Source of the DNA: Tiliqua scincoides
Lineage: Eukaryota > Chordata > Lepidosauria > Squamata > Scincidae
Length of the DNA: 64,000 bases
Direction: 5' to 3'
Assembly (NCBI RefSeq): GCF_035046505.1
Contig: NC_089824.1
Coordinates: 221,472,596 to 221,536,595 of the forward strand
Positions 33,501 to 48,500 of the stretch are shown here, one piece after another. Position 1 is the first letter of the stretch; each line of letters opens with the position of its first letter. Below the pieces are notes generated by a model. It saw only the letters and a list, made by a program, of their open reading frames with translations, was not told the DNA's origin and searched no databases. A program made the translations under genes and the position numbers.

Positions 33501-36500
33501 AATAACTTGCTCACTTTTTATTGCAACCAAACAAGCAGGCTTCTTTATGGTTGTTCAGCTGACTTGCACAAATAGATTTTTTTTTGTTTTGTTTTAAATG
33601 AATAATTAATGGTAGAAGCAGAAGCAGGGCAGGGCAGGGCAGGGGAGGACATGATTTTCAGGCTGCCTGCCAAGTCCAGGGCCAGATATTGCACATACCT
33701 GGTCCTTTCTGGACTATAAGGGATCTGCAAGGCACCTCCGCACCTAGTCTGGGCAGTCACCTCTGCCTGAGAGGCTGGTGTAGTCCCTTAAAAGCTAAAA
33801 TGTTGCAGTCTTCCCAGGATAAATGGGTGAAGCTCACATCTTGTTTGGGTGGTGCATAGCTTGCCTTATACTGTATATTTTTATTTTTAGGCAGCTTTTC
33901 CACCAAAAAGACCTCTAAAGCAGCATAGAACACAGAACAAAAACACTGCAATAAAGTTTGTAAACCAATAAAATATATTTTATTTATACAAATTATTTGT
34001 ACGATTTATACAATTAAAAGAAAGTAAACCAGGACAGAGCAGCAAAACCCTCCCCAGCAGCAAAACAAACTGTGGGGGTGGCGGGGAGGGGATAATCCAG
34101 ACATTCTCAAAAAGTTGGTGAGATTTGAGGCCTGATGAATGAACCTGCCTGGGGTGGAGTTTCAAGCCCTGAACAGACCCTGCCCCACAGGTCCTCCAGC
34201 AGCGCTTTAGCCAGTAGTGGGTCACCACGTAGCACGACCTTGGCAAATGCGCAGGTCTTGTGGCCAAGGCGTTCCTTACGGTTATGAAGGGACACAGCGA
34301 GAAAGTGATGCTGCAGGTCTGAATCCAAATTTGGCACCACCTCTTTGAGGGCCTCTTTTTTGGAAATAAGGAGGACTGCAGTGCAGGTCTCTTCTTAGCA
34401 GGGTTCGGAACTCAGCTCAGATGACTGGCAGCCCAATCCTATGCATGCCTACTCAGAAGTAAGTTCCATTAGAGTCAGTGGGGTTTACTCCCAGGGAAGT
34501 GTGGATAGGATTGGGCTGTCAGACTCGAGTTGCAAAAATGTGTGACTTTGGGTGACTCGGCAACTCACGAGTCGTGCATGTGGAAGAGTCTGAAAAAGAC
34601 TAGAGTCGGGGACCCCCTGGACTCGGCACTCATCTCCACATGTGCTGACTCAAGTCTGCCTGTGTCTGGTGGTGCTTGCTGTTTTCGCCACATGAAAAAC
34701 CTTGAGGGGCCAGCATTCCGACCGGGCAAGCAGCAGGGAGTGCCAGCCGGGAGGCAGGGAAGGGGTAGTGCATCCGATCGGGAAGGGGGAGGTGGGAGAA
34801 AGCTCAGTTGCTCATCTGTGATAGAAAGGAAGGAACAGATGACCATTGAACAAAGGATGGGCAGTCTGGTGTTTTCGCTGGCTGAGGGAGAGGCACCTGT
34901 GGCCCACGAAGTCCTTGGGTCTTGGGCCATATTCGACTTTAAACCCTGTTTGAGGGCAACAGCTTGTGCGATCTGCTCTGAAATCCCTATGAATTCCACA
35001 ACTGGATGTGCCGGTCTCCTTTGTGAAGGGAAAACCGTGGGTGGTCTGACACCAGAGCCAGCCTGCAGCTCCCCCACTTCACTGAGCCTTCGTCATTGCT
35101 CCAGCCTTGGCATGACAACAATTGTATGTTCCTGGTTTTCATGGATTATTTTTTCCTTTCCTCCCACTCCATGTGTCGCCATGGAGAAGGTCTCTTAGAA
35201 CACTTTATCTTTCTCTTTTTAAAAAAACATAAAATACCAATTACTGGTAGGTTTTTTGGGGAGGGGGAATCTTGTTTTGTTTTTCTTTTGCACTGAGCCT
35301 GAACTGTGGGTTGCTGTTGATTGCGCTGCTTGTGTGAGCTCTCATCCAAATGTGTGGACTCGCGTGGGCTCCAGTGTAATGCAGTCTGAGAGTTCTTCCT
35401 GTGGTGATGAATCTGTTGTGGCCCATTCCATTTTGCTAATTTCTGGACCCAACTCGGTGCCAATGGGCCTCCCTCCCCTTTCTTTTTCTCTGCTATGTTT
35501 TCACTGTGACACCTTGAAAGAAGCACCGTTGCAGAAAGTCTACAGGGCCAGGCCAGGCGGGTCATTTTGTGGGTTGCTTGTCTTAGTTTATGGGAAGTGG
35601 CAAGAACGGTCCCTTCTAGCCAGCCCACCCACTGGGACTGGTATGTGCCTATCTGTTAGGCATACCAGCCCATCTCACCAGGTCAGACAGTGGGGTGGCA
35701 TGCCCAGGTGGTCATAAAGCTCCCAATCAGACAGGGCAATGAATCCAGGGGCCCAGTCCTATTAGGGTCTTGTGCTACCAAATAGGCAGCTGTTGTAAAG
35801 GGCAAATGCCATTTTGTGCAGCTAGGCCCCCACTGCAAGTGGTGAGCAGCCACAGTGGTGCACCAGCCCGCTGTCCACAACCCTGGCGCCAGAAAGGCAG
35901 CATGGGGTGGGGAGGCAGGAGGTGAGCAGAACAGGGCAGAGATGGGAGGAAGGCAGATTGAGGCCAGGAAAGGGGCAGTATTAGTGGCACTGCTACTATC
36001 CTAATAATAGAAGAAGAGCTCCGCTGGATCAGGCCATAGGCCCATCTAGTCCAGCTTCCTGTATCTCACAGCGACCCACCAAATGCCCCAGGGAGCACAC
36101 CAGACAACAGGCACAACCTGTGTCCTGCATCTTCCCAGCCTCAGCCCACCTTTCAGGTCCACTCAGACCCATACCTCGACACAACCCCACTGTTTGTTTG
36201 CAGAAGCAACCTGCAGAGAATATGGTGGAGGGAAGGGCAGGGAGTGCCCCCGGACCGCTTGGCTTCTGCCACCAGCTCCTCCTTATCTGCCTGTATGCTT
36301 CTGGGTGAGCCTGCTCAGCAGAGCCCCTCCTGTTCTGAAGAAACAACCAGGCAGGCAAAGAGAGGCTTGGGGTTTGCGTGTGCTGGCTCTAGAAGCAAAG
36401 CCACACAAATGGGGACAGAAATTGGGGTGCTGCTGCAGGCACTGTGTCAGCTTGGACCAGACCTGTATACAAACACCAAAAACAATGGGTCTTATCCCTG

Positions 36501-39500
36501 CTCAGGGCCTGATCCTATCCAACCTTCTAGTGCCAGTGCAGCCACAACGCAGCTCCAAGGTAAAGGAACAAATGGTCCCTTTCCTTGAGGGGGCCTCTGT
36601 GACTGCCCCCCCCCCACAGGATGCAGCATGTGCCTATTGGCATGGCTTCATCTGTGTTGGAAAGCTATATAGGATCAGGCCCTCCCAGTGGATTTCCCTC
36701 TCCCCCCCCCCCCCATTTTTCGAAGATGTGTGTAAGCATTCATTTGTAGGATGACTGTGGATGTAGAGCAGGACCTGGAAAAGGGTTGTACTGCCTGCTG
36801 CTTAGGTGGGTTTGGGGTTTGCACTTTTACTGGTTTGAAGAATGTGTATATTTGGGGGGAAGCTGCGAGAAGAGGTGAAGCTCCCCCTTGGCTGGTCAGC
36901 AGGACTGAAACTATGGCAATCAACAGGCCATCTATAAAGAAGCAATACATTCTCACAGCTCGATGCTACAGACAGTGATAACTAAGCATTTCCTGCATGC
37001 AGCTGTTTTCAAGGGAAGAGGAGGCACCTCTGGAGTGCGCACTGGCACGTTCAAGGTGATCCAAGCCAACACCTCTGCTGCGACGTGTGCTTGGGAAGCT
37101 GCCTTCCTGCTGTGTCCTCCGTCAAGTGTGAAATTAGCCTCTGATGTTCCAATGTGAGGTTGTTCAAAAATACCCCAAAACTGGCTAAAATAAAGGTCGT
37201 TCTTGCACCCCAGTCCTGCTGCATGTTTACTCAGCAGCAAATTCCATTGAGTCCCGTGGGTTTGCTCCCAAGGAAAGGTGTTTACACTCACTTCTGAAAA
37301 CATATTGTGTTATGCGCAGACGGGTTTCTTAAGCATCACGTATTTGCAGGCTGGCCCAAGCCCCGCAGGGCCTCTCGGTTTTCCCGCACCCCAAATTGTC
37401 TCCTGCGCTCCTAGTTTCCTGCACTCTTGTGCTGCTGAAGTGATATGTTTTCCCTGCTCTGTGCTGCAGTCAGCAGGCTGTGCTTTGGCTGCGGCGCTTC
37501 GCTCCCAGCAGGCAGGCAAGCTGGGTGATGACTAATCTTGGCGCATTAGCAGAAACCCCTGCAGCTTTGCATCTTGAGGAGGCCGGCTCCATCGATCTGG
37601 GAGCTTTTATTCAGAGAGGTGGGCGGCTTTGGGTGTTGCTGGAGACCTCAGCAGGTGCCTCCCCACTTCCCTTCCTCTAAGGGCGTGAAGGCAGGCAACT
37701 AAAAGGCAAATGTTAACTGTGTTCCTGCCCCCTTCCTGTGATTGTGAAATTCAAGGCGGTTTGCTCGAGTGGAGAAAGACATATGGCCTGCCAACATATC
37801 AAAGACATACGACATCTTTGTGTGAAAGAAGACACTGATTACTTGTATGTTGGGAGGAATTGGTAGAGAGACAGAGAGCAGCATCTTCTGATGCTGGACA
37901 CTCCAAGGTAGACTCAGTGTGAGCCCGGGGCCTAGAGACTCAGAGCACAGCATGCTGTTTTTGCTGTGCCTCATTTCCAGCCTTTGGTGCTTGTAGTCTA
38001 GAAGACCATCCTCTGAAACTGGGCCAAAACTGTGGGCAATTCCCTACCTCCCAGTTCCATTTGCTCTGTCTGCTGCTTCTCTTCTCTTCTCCACACCCCA
38101 CCTCCACCCCCAATGTTATTCACCCATCATTGTCCCTAGAGGCACAATTTAGTGTTACCTAATTGCCCATTGATTGATTAATGGCTTAATGGCTGTGTCA
38201 GTTGTCCCTGGTTTTGTTGGACTGTGCAGTGAGGGGTGAGTTGGACAGTGGAGAGATAATGGGGGCACATCCTTCTTGCAAGGGGAACTTTGGCAGACTG
38301 TCACCCTCTCACTTTGGCCTAATGGGAAATGCTCTCTGTTTCTGTCTGCCGCAGGTGGCTTGAGCTCCAAATGGCACAATGAGTTACTTTGGAGTTGGGA
38401 CATCCCCAAAGGAAATGCATATCCACCTTTGTGTCTTTCGAGACTGAAGGTGGCCAGCCATCCACCTTTTTGACTTTGGTTTTAAACGCTTCTGCTTGTT
38501 TTAAACCTAGTTTTAGTTCTAGGTTAAGAAAGAATTCTCCAAAGTGGCAGCCAGTAGTGTAGCTACAGGGGAGGGGGTAGGGTAAGAATTACATGGCACA
38601 TGGTGGCACCTGCAGTACTTACCCTGACATCTCACCTGTAGCAACCCTACTGGTGACAGCCCAAGCTGGCAACCCATAGACAGGATCCGGCTCACAATGA
38701 TGCAAGTAGACAAAAGGAGGACCAGGTCGTGCTTGGGCAGGAGAGAAGAAGAGGCATTACAGAGAGAGTGAGAATGGAAGTCAGCCAGTTGGGGCCAAGA
38801 ATGGGGTGGGGGAGAGAACGGGGTGCAGTTCCTCGGGACCACAACCTCCCTGGTTGTGGCAGAATTTCAGTGACCAGGCAGGCAAAACATTGTGCTCAAA
38901 AAGGAGGCCTTGGGTTTGGATGTAGCGACCAGGGCCTCCAGGAGGAGTTTTATCAGGGGGAACAAAATTTATTTTGGGCCCCTTTGCAAAGGGGAGGGTG
39001 GTGACAGGTGAGCGGAATAGGGGCAGGGGGGGCAATGCAGGTTGAAAGGAGGGTAGAGACAGCTGGAAAAGTCTTTGGAGCCCAGGTCTACCCGCCCGTG
39101 TGGCATCAGTAGTGTCCCCAGCATCCCCAGTCATGGCAATGTTGCCAGCATCCCATACGGGCAAGAAGTCTGAGTAGATAGGAAAATGTCAGATCCCAAG
39201 AAATTTCTGGGCCCCCTCCTTTGGCTCCTGGGCCCCCCTTTTTACCCTGGGCCTGGGTACAAATTACCGCCTTTACTCCCCTCTGCTAGGCCCTGGTAGA
39301 GACTCTGTCATGGAACTTGCAACTGCTGATGTTGGTTCACTCACTGGACACTTCCTTTTTCTGCCTGTCTTTCCCCCCAGCTGGAGTGGCCATTGGCTCC
39401 CCTTCCGAGACCTGCAGTGCCATTGCTATGTCCCTGCCGGGGAGCAGACGACCCTCCACGGGATCCCGAAGGTGAGCATGTTGGACTTGATTCACTCCAC

Positions 39501-42500
39501 ATGACAGAGGGGTCTTCCTTGCTGCCAATTCACAGTGAAGGGTTTGCTCCGGGGACTTGGCCACACCTTTGCACGTGCTGCGTTTCACATCAGCACATTC
39601 ATGCGGCAAAGAGAGTAAGGAGGCTCTCCAGCTGTATGGAAGAGGCCCCTTCTCTTTTGGAAGGAAGGAACTGCTGCCTAGTCCCTTGTGAGGGACCACA
39701 GAGCCCCAAGGAAGGAAGGGTGGACGATTCCTTGGGACTGCTGCAGCCCGATGTCGCATGCTGATACTCACCCTTCAGCACATATTTGCATGTGTGCTCA
39801 CCTGCCGTGCATGCACAGAGCACCTCATGAGTCCTCTGTCACAGTAACCAAAGCTGGAAGTTGCGCTTCAGTTCTGCTTAGCTAAGGCAGGTGTTGGAGG
39901 CAGTCTCTACTTCCTCTGTAGCGGGAGTGGTCTTTGGTCCTAAGGATTTTCAGTATAAAAGTTGCTACATTTCCCCTGAAGCTGTGGCAGCTTTGGAGAG
40001 AACCAAGGTCTTTGATGCTCTTGTGCCTAAACACATGGTGTGGGACGACCTCTCCTTAGGAGCTGGGTTGTCAACCTCTTTAGCAGACCTACTTCTGTGC
40101 CTTTCATTCAGGCCTGCACAGTCAGCCAGGTGCAGCTCACCTGCGTACCAGGCAGAGGGGCAAGCAGGGAGTTGAACCCTTAAAGATTTGGGTTGAGTTC
40201 TGGTTCAGATGCTGACTCATGCGACAGGCGCACGGTTCGGATGTCAGATGCTAACATTCGAAAATGCTTCAGGAACTAGTGGCTCACCAGAACACATGTT
40301 CTGGCGGCGTAATGTGCTTTCCAGCTGTCGCAAATGCCAGAAGGGGGCAGGGGGAGGGCAGAATGGGGAGGCTACAGGAAGGAGGATGGATTGTGTCTGG
40401 GAACCATCGCTTGTGTTTAAGGGTTCAGGTCTGAGTCAGCTTCAAGGCAACCAAGAGGTTTCAGGTTTCGATTAAAAAAAAATCTACTTTGAACTGGTTT
40501 TTAGGTGTAACCCCCTGGGAGCAGAGCGGGTTTAAAAAAATAAAAAAATCCACCAACCTTTTTCTGAGAAAGGACTCATTGCTCAGAATCTGTCTCAGGT
40601 GCTGAGTGATAGAGGGACTCTTTCATGGAGATGGAAAGATGTTTGTTCGTACTGGTGGAACAGGGAGGATCCACCAAATATTTTTGTTATTTAAATGAAG
40701 GGGGGCTTCTTCACCTTGCCCATGGGGGGAGTAAACTGAAGTGAAAACTGTTCATTTGACCATGAGTGAAGCTGCCTGCTGGAGGTCTGTCTTTGTGGAA
40801 GGTCTGTCCTTGGTGACAGAAGTCTCTTCCTTGGAGATCTGCAAGAAGAAACAGGGAGGAATAAGTGAGGGGTGCTTTGTGTCTGGGGCACTCCATGGAG
40901 CCTGTTCCAGCCCTTTGATTCAATATGAATCTTTCCCATTTAGGTTGCCAGGGTTTGACCAAGGAAGGGAGGTCATGTTGGCAACCTTCCGTCTCGAAAG
41001 ACTATGGTATCGCGCTCTGAATATCGCACCTCAGGAAGGGAGGTGCCTGTTCCATTTTAAAGCAACATTTTGAGTTTATAAAATCTGTTGAAACCAGGGA
41101 CGTGCAGAGGGTGGGGAGGCAGGTGAGGTCTGGGGGATTGGCCCGTAGTGGGGGGCTCACGGCACCCTCCCCCGCCTGCCTTTGCTGCTGCTTCACTAAC
41201 CTGCTTGCAGAGACCGCTTGTGCAGCGTCCCTTTTTGAACACCACCTGTTTGTTCTTGTCCCTGTTTATTTTCTTTTTCTTCCTGTCTCTGTGTATCTGT
41301 GTTTCTTCTTGGGTGGTTTTTGAAGTCGTGAGTTTTATGGAAGGAGTGGCTTTGCCTCGTTCTTTAAGTCTGCAACGGCCCCTGCCACTCCGACTGAGAA
41401 ACGGCCTCTTCTTCCCGCCTCCAGGCGCCCCTCCCCGCCAGTGAGCATGCGGGACACCTACGGCACCTCCTCGCTCAGCAGCAGCAGTAACTCCGGCTCC
41501 TGCAAAGGCAGCGACAGCAGCCCCACCCCAAGGTAACCCTGGGCTCTTGTACCGTCAGTGCGCCACCGGGGGCATCCCCAAGCACTTCGGAATTGCCAGG
41601 CCATTGGCCAGCGTCCTGTGGGCAGCTCCACAAGCAGAGTGAGGTAGAGAAGGCCACACCTTCTTGCTTGTTGGTGGCCCGCATCTCTTAACCAGAGGTG
41701 GCCTGCTCTGAACATGATGTTTTCATGTGGCTGTTTCTTTCTACTGCCACTGCAGAACTGGAAGTCTTCAGCTGGCCTCAACAGTAGCTTAAGCATGATG
41801 TATTCTGATGTTGAACTCAGGTGGTCAAAAGTGCCTATCGCAGCAATTTTCCACATTTTTCACTGCACAGTGATCTCTGAGATCGTCACCTCTTGTGAGG
41901 CCATCTGCAGCTTCCAGGAGACTCTTCTGGGTTCTGCAGCTCTGTTTCAGGGGCGGCCATCTATAGTAACTAATTGTCCCTCTTCCTCCACCGCCAGTGA
42001 AGGAAGGATACACAATTTGTTCCTATAGACAGTTGCCCTAGAAACAGAGCTGCAGAACCCGGAAGAGTTTTTCAGCTATTTTCAACCGCTGTTCTCCAAA
42101 CTCCTGCGGCACACCTGCAGACCTTCTGTGGTTAAAATCTCTGGTCTGTCAGTTTGAGAGTGAAGCAGGACCACTCCAAAGGGGGGGGGGAAAGTGTGCA
42201 AGTCTGTAAATTAAAAGAAAGGCTTCAACACCCCTCAAAACAGCCACGTGAGCTTCTAAGCCCTTCCAGAATGCAGAGGACCCTGCCAGAGCAGTTGAGA
42301 TGGGTAATATGGGTATCCATTGAGGGTACTGGTTGAAAGAAGAAGAAAAAACACTGGGAAATGGGGAGAGAGGAGGAGAGAGTGGGGTCCTAGACACAGA
42401 ATGAGACGTGAGCATAAAACCAACTGGTGGTAATAAGCTTATGGTCTTGTGTTTGCTTGCCAAGGCCTAATAGGTCAAGATTTTGTCCCAGGGCTGATTC

Positions 42501-45500
42501 CATATTGGAGAGCAGCTATTTCACAACCGCAGTACTGTAAAAGGTGGCACGACCTTCCCAGACTGTATTTTGGCCTCTGCTCTATGCATGAAAATAAGGA
42601 TAAATCAGGCCAATTATGGATCCCTCAACTTCATCACTGACATCCCTGTTGATGCTGAACCAGTTCCTAGTCCATGCCAGACAGCAGGAGAGAACTTTGA
42701 AGACTCCAGTCAAAGACATGATGCAGCTGCTGGTTGAATTCTTCCCTCCCCAAGTTGTGCTGTCTGGTCCAACCCTGTGACTTCATGTGTTATGCCTTAT
42801 TGGCCAAGGCAGGGTGATGATGCTCATTATCATGACCTCCTGAATGCGCACAGTGCTGGTGTGCTGAGTTGGCAGCGCCAGAGTCTTGGTAATGTGTCTT
42901 TCCATTCAGAGTATAAACATCAGATATAACCACCCCTCCCACAAGCTTTTGTTTTCACTCCCAGTTCAGTTCAGTGATCAAAGGGTCACTTTTCTTGGCA
43001 GTTGAGGCCTCGTTCTTAGAATGGTTGCCAAATGCTACATCCTCATTCCATTGAAGGGCCGTCAGCTACCATCACACTTGAATTGAGAAGGCAGTCTTCT
43101 TATGAGGAAGTAGTAAAACGGGCGATGTGATCAAAACTGATATAAGGAACAGCCGTGGCAGCAACTGAGGGAACAAAATCCTAGCCAATCATACAAGCTA
43201 CCTAACGGCAGCCACCTTGCCAAAGCTAAATAGGTCCACTTAGTACCTGGGTGGGTGATTATCTGAGAACTTCACATACTCCACCTTGAGGTCCATGATG
43301 GAAGGAGGGCAGGAGGTGTCCCCCCCCATTATTAAAATGAACACTTTGTATCATTAAAGCATGTTTCACTCTCCCTACTCCCTCAACCATCAGGGGTGGG
43401 TTTTTTTTGAGCATCCTGGGAGTCCTTTCGGGGAGGACAAGAGAGTGCTAGAGACTGGAGGCAGTAGCGTAGCTAGAGGGGGTGCAAAGCACTAAGTTTT
43501 GCAGGGAGCCTCACTGCACCTTGTAAACAGCCCCTCCCCCTTAGAGCCATTTCCGACCACTAGAGCAAAATGGAGGTGTGTGCTTGCATGGCACAGTGAG
43601 GCTCCCTGCAAAACTTAATGCTTCCCCCTCTAGCTATGCTACTGACTGGTTTTTTTTCCTCCTAATAACTGTCCATTTACAAGCCTAAAATTGAGCAGGC
43701 AGAGAGCAAGCAGGCACACAGACAGGCTGCGTTAGTCTGGGGGCAGCATTAGCCCAGCATCCCAAATTCCTGGGAAGTTGCTAGTCCCCAAGAAAATTTG
43801 ACGCCACTTTTTCAGGCCATCTCTTTTGTCAAGCTCTTGGCTGCACTTAAAAGTCCCAAGCCCCACAGAACACACATTCCCAACAGGAGGCTCGTCTCGC
43901 CCCTGATGCTGGCAAGTAAATCTGACCCTCACTCCAACCTCAAGGAATATGACTTGTCTGCCAATGTCTGCTAAGCAAGCATGTTCAACTGTCAAGCCAA
44001 ATACTGTACACAAGTGAACATGACTGCAATGAAAACTAATGGAAAATCTTTTTCTTTTTAATGATCTCTTTGGGATCCAGATTTCCCAAACTTAGGAGCA
44101 GAGCTCTGGGTGGTAGTTGTGGAGAGTGCAATGAAAGCTGCTGTTTGGTGTATCTTACAAGGGTCTTTGTTCTGAATGTGTTGAGCCTTCCTCTGTGTTT
44201 GTTCATTTGCTGTGTCATTTGTCTGCTTCTCACTGCATTATCCCACCCAGGACAAAGGCAGTGTTGCCTTTCTGTATTCTTGCTAGGGTTTAGAAAGGGA
44301 ATAGGAAGAAACGTTTGAGCGCACCATAATCTGACCTCACAAAATTCAAGTGGCGGCGGCGGCGGCAGCGGCATTCATGTACATGGCATTTTGCCAAAGT
44401 GTCTGAAGCTGAAAACATAGGTTCCTGCCCTGAGGAGCTTACAGTCTAAATTTCAACAGTCAGCCTCCATTGGGAAGTAAGATATGCCTATTGCCTTTCA
44501 GCAAGGACATTTTCAAGGCCATGAACATTCTCTGCTGAATTTCCACTTAATGGGCTCTTACCATTTGTTACCAGATGTGCTTTTCAGTCATAAGTCAAAT
44601 GGTACACATGGCAGAACATCTGTTTCACGTGCTGGGCCCCTGTGTAGTGGCCAATGGCACTGCTCAGTGGCTTGGCAGGGAAGGAAGAGGGTGGCGAGGT
44701 TGAGGGTGGAACAAACAAGCTCTTATTGTGGGGATAATTTTACAAATGCTGAAGAGGAGAATCAGAATTAAAACAATTCCAGGTTTTGAGACTAAAATAA
44801 GGCACTCCCACCGGAGGAAATGATAGAGGCATCGTTGTCGGTTTGACAGCACACGGGACTGAGAAAGAGAGGGAGTTTGGTGGACTGATGGCGAGGCTGC
44901 ACCAAGGACCAAGGTCACCAGTCTTTTCTGTGCTGACTGGTGGCAGAAGGTATGGGGCTAGAAGGCTGGGAACAAGTGATCCTTCTGTTCCAAAGCGAAG
45001 TATAGCTAGGCGGAAAGGGCTTGGGTGCAAGCCCGGAGGTTAGGCGATGGCCACAGCTGTTCAAGGAGAGCTTAAGCTGCTTTTTGGGAAGGTGGGGGCA
45101 CATTGCAAATTGGTCCACAAAGTATGACTGTCCAGCCCAGGCTGGCACCGCAGCTTTAGTTGTGCTTGAGGAGGGAAGGGAGGAAAAAGGCTAGAAAGGG
45201 AAAAGGGGAGCTGGTGTGGCTTCCAGTCCTGAGCGCCAGCTTGGCACAGTGGTTCTTAGGCTGGAAAGGGAGGCAGGCAGCACCAGCGGGTCAAACAAGC
45301 CAGTGCAATGAGAGCCAGGCAGACAGACTGATGAGGGATGCAAGAACTCAAGGGTCTGGTGACCCCACTTCCTGTCCTTTTTCTCCCCATAGAATCTTAT
45401 AATAATAATAATACAGGTATTTCGATACCGCCTTTCTTGGTCCTCAGATTTCTCCTTAGACTTTATTCAAGGCGGTTTACATAGGCAGGCAAATTTAAAT

Positions 45501-48500
45501 CCCCGTAGGGATTTTTACAATTTGAAAGAAGGTTTCTATCTTTCAAGAAACCACAACATTCAGATGTTTCTTTCTTGATCTGGTCACAACATTCTGGCCT
45601 CCATCCTCCCACGCTCAGAGCAGATGGAATAGCTCGGCTCAGCTTGTCAGCTGCTTCAAGGTCGCACGGTGCCGGTGGCCTCGAACCGGCGACCTTCGGA
45701 TGTTATCTTCAGGCAAATGGAGGCTCAACCCTCTTTGGTTGGGTGAGCTCATCAAGAAATCTCCTTGATAGCCCACCCCCAGCCTAAATGGGTGCTGCCC
45801 TTGTTTTGCACCTCCTCAAGGGAGGCACAAGAACTCCTGACAAACTCTAGAGGCCAGTTGCTTCCTTAGCATGAACTCTCTGATTGAATGCGTCTGTGGA
45901 GTTGTTGGAAACAGCCAGGGTTGAATGCCCTTTTTAGTGTCACTCACAAATGGCTTTGGGCCCGATGCTCTTCAGCTTCCAGCACTGACGCCAACAAGGC
46001 ATACGCTGCATCCTGTGGTGGGGAGACAATCACAGAGGCCTCCTCAAGGTAAGGAAACATTTGTTCTCTTGCCTTGGGACTGCATTGTGGCTGCATCTGC
46101 GCTGGAAAGTTGGATAGGATTGGGCCCTTTGTTTACTTCAGATCAGGAAGCTCTGGGGATGTGGTCACATGTGCTGTTCAAGCAAGGTGTGGCCACCCAT
46201 GGAGTTCTCTAAGGAGTAAGTATCAGGCAAGACTTCCTCCAGGCTAGCCCAGTTTGGGGGGGTGATAGCATTGACAGATCTAAAGTGTGGCTTCCTTTAG
46301 GCCTGTGGGATCTCAGTCCCCTAGTCATCAGTCCTGCTTCAAATCACAGTTGTGGCCTTGATCATGCTCTCGCTCCTGACAGGCACCCAGCGCTACATAC
46401 GTGTGTGTACACATGTGCCATGCTTCACATGTTCGAATAAAAGCCATACAAGGGTTGCCAGGCAGCACAGACCCTAGCATTCTACCAAACAGCAGTTTTA
46501 GGGTGGGAAAGAGAGAAGGTCTGCAGGATCAGACCTACCAAGATCCTTGTTACTAAGCTGATTGATGATTTTTCTTCTCCAGGCGCCCAGTCAAGTATCT
46601 GCTGTGCAGCGATAATCATGGGATCAAGCCCCCAACCCCCGAACAGTACCTGACCCCTCTCCAGCAGAAGGAGGTCTGCATCCGTCACCTGAGAGCCCGG
46701 CTGAGGGACACTCATGAAAGGCTGCAGGACAGGTCAGTAGCAGTGTGGTTTCCTGGGGTAGGTTCAATGGAGACCCCGTCTGATTGGGAGGCATAATGCC
46801 AGGCAGGGTTAGACAGGCACCTGGTGCCGCTCCAGACGTTCTTGTTGGAGTAGTCCTAATGTTAATGATGACACCTGTGATGTCTGGGCCTGGAGAGCTC
46901 AACGGCTTGACCAGGCTTGCTGTGCTCCTGGGGGTCACTTGAAAGTGTTCTCTCCAGTGGCCGTTGCAGAAGCCTAGGAAACGGAATGGAGGCTCTGAGG
47001 TGCCCAGCACTGGAGTCACAGGCCGAATTAATAGGAAGGGCAGCCATCAGGTCACTGGCACTGGCTTGGATTGTGGAATCTGGTGCAAGGGGCTGTGGAC
47101 CCCCTCTGCCTATTGCTCCCTGGGCAGTCGCACGCACCGTAAGTAGGAGGGGAGGCAAGGAAAACCACTCTCTTGTCCCCCTTCTGTCTTCTCCCGTCTT
47201 TCAGCTGTGCCTGCTACCCCTGAGTGGAAGTGTCTTCCTGGATTGCCTCCACCGAATATCTGGCCATTTATCTATTGATTCCAAATATTAATATTATGAT
47301 AGGGAGGAACGCCGAGGTTGCCATCAGAATAATAAATAACGCTGTAGAAGTCACTCAGTATCACAATAAACAGCCCCCGGTAACAGACACCTTCCCCCAT
47401 TAAGGGGGTTTTCCACTTGGCCCTAACTGGAAGATTCTGTGTGGAGTTTTAGGGCTAATGCTCTGCCCGGCTCAGTCATTGCGCAAGCGGCTTCTTTAGC
47501 TGGGCAAGAGTTCCAGTGGTGGAAGGGTGGTGGGGCTTCAGGGCTCCATGGGGCTTCCAGACCTTCCTGGTGGCTGGCTGAAGCTGCACGAATGATTTCA
47601 GATGGAATGTAAGTTGGCTGCATTTGCACAGGCTGCTTATAAAATCCGTTTTATATGTCAAAGTAATAAGCAGATCTACATAAAACAGCACAATTTATAG
47701 AAATTGTAGGCACAGAGGTACCTTTTAAGTGGTAGCTCCTTTATATCCAGCAGGGGGAGAATCACTTCCCTTCTCAGCCTAGCAGAGCATCTTTTCTAGT
47801 GGCTGGCGCTCTCTCTCTCTCTCTCTCTCTCAAATGAATGCAAAGAGGCCTGTTGATGAAGAGGAACAAATAGAAATGAGTTCCAAATGTTTGGGGGGGG
47901 AGGGCGGTCCTTTGGGATCAATGTATTTGCTTCCGTTTGTTGCAGAATTGGTAAGGACAGTGGCTGTCTGCTTGTCTGTCTGATCCAGGGATGCTGAAAT
48001 TGATGACCTGAAGACCCAGCTCTCAAGGATGCAGGAGGACTGGATCGAGGAGGAGTGCCACCGTGTGGAAGCTCAGTTGGCCCTAAAGGAGGCCCGGAAG
48101 GAGATCAAGCAGCTGAAGCAGGTGATCGATACAGTCAAGAACAACCTGATGGAGAAAGACAAAGGACTGCAGAAGTACTTTGTGGATATCAACATCCAGA
48201 ACAAGAAGCTGGAGACGTTGCTGCACAGCATGGAGGTGGCACAGAATGGAACCGTCAAGGAGGAGGGGGCTGCGGAATCCGCAGGCGGCTCTCCGGCTCG
48301 CTCCCTCACACGCAGCTCCACCTATACCAAGCTGAGTGACCAGGGTGCAGCTGACAGGAACATGGGCGGCTCCCAGACCATCTCGGTGGAGGAGGGCGCG
48401 GACAGCGGCTTCGTGGCTGCAGAGGACTCCCTGAGCCGGACAGACTTGTTGGACCACAGCAGCCTGCTGTCCTCGGGTGTGGAGTGTGGCACAGACGAGG

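Noticed and set aside
34530-35198. 222-codon open frame on the + strand in SNPH intron 1
   Set aside because: No recognisable domain or splice context; composition looks like random non-coding sequence.
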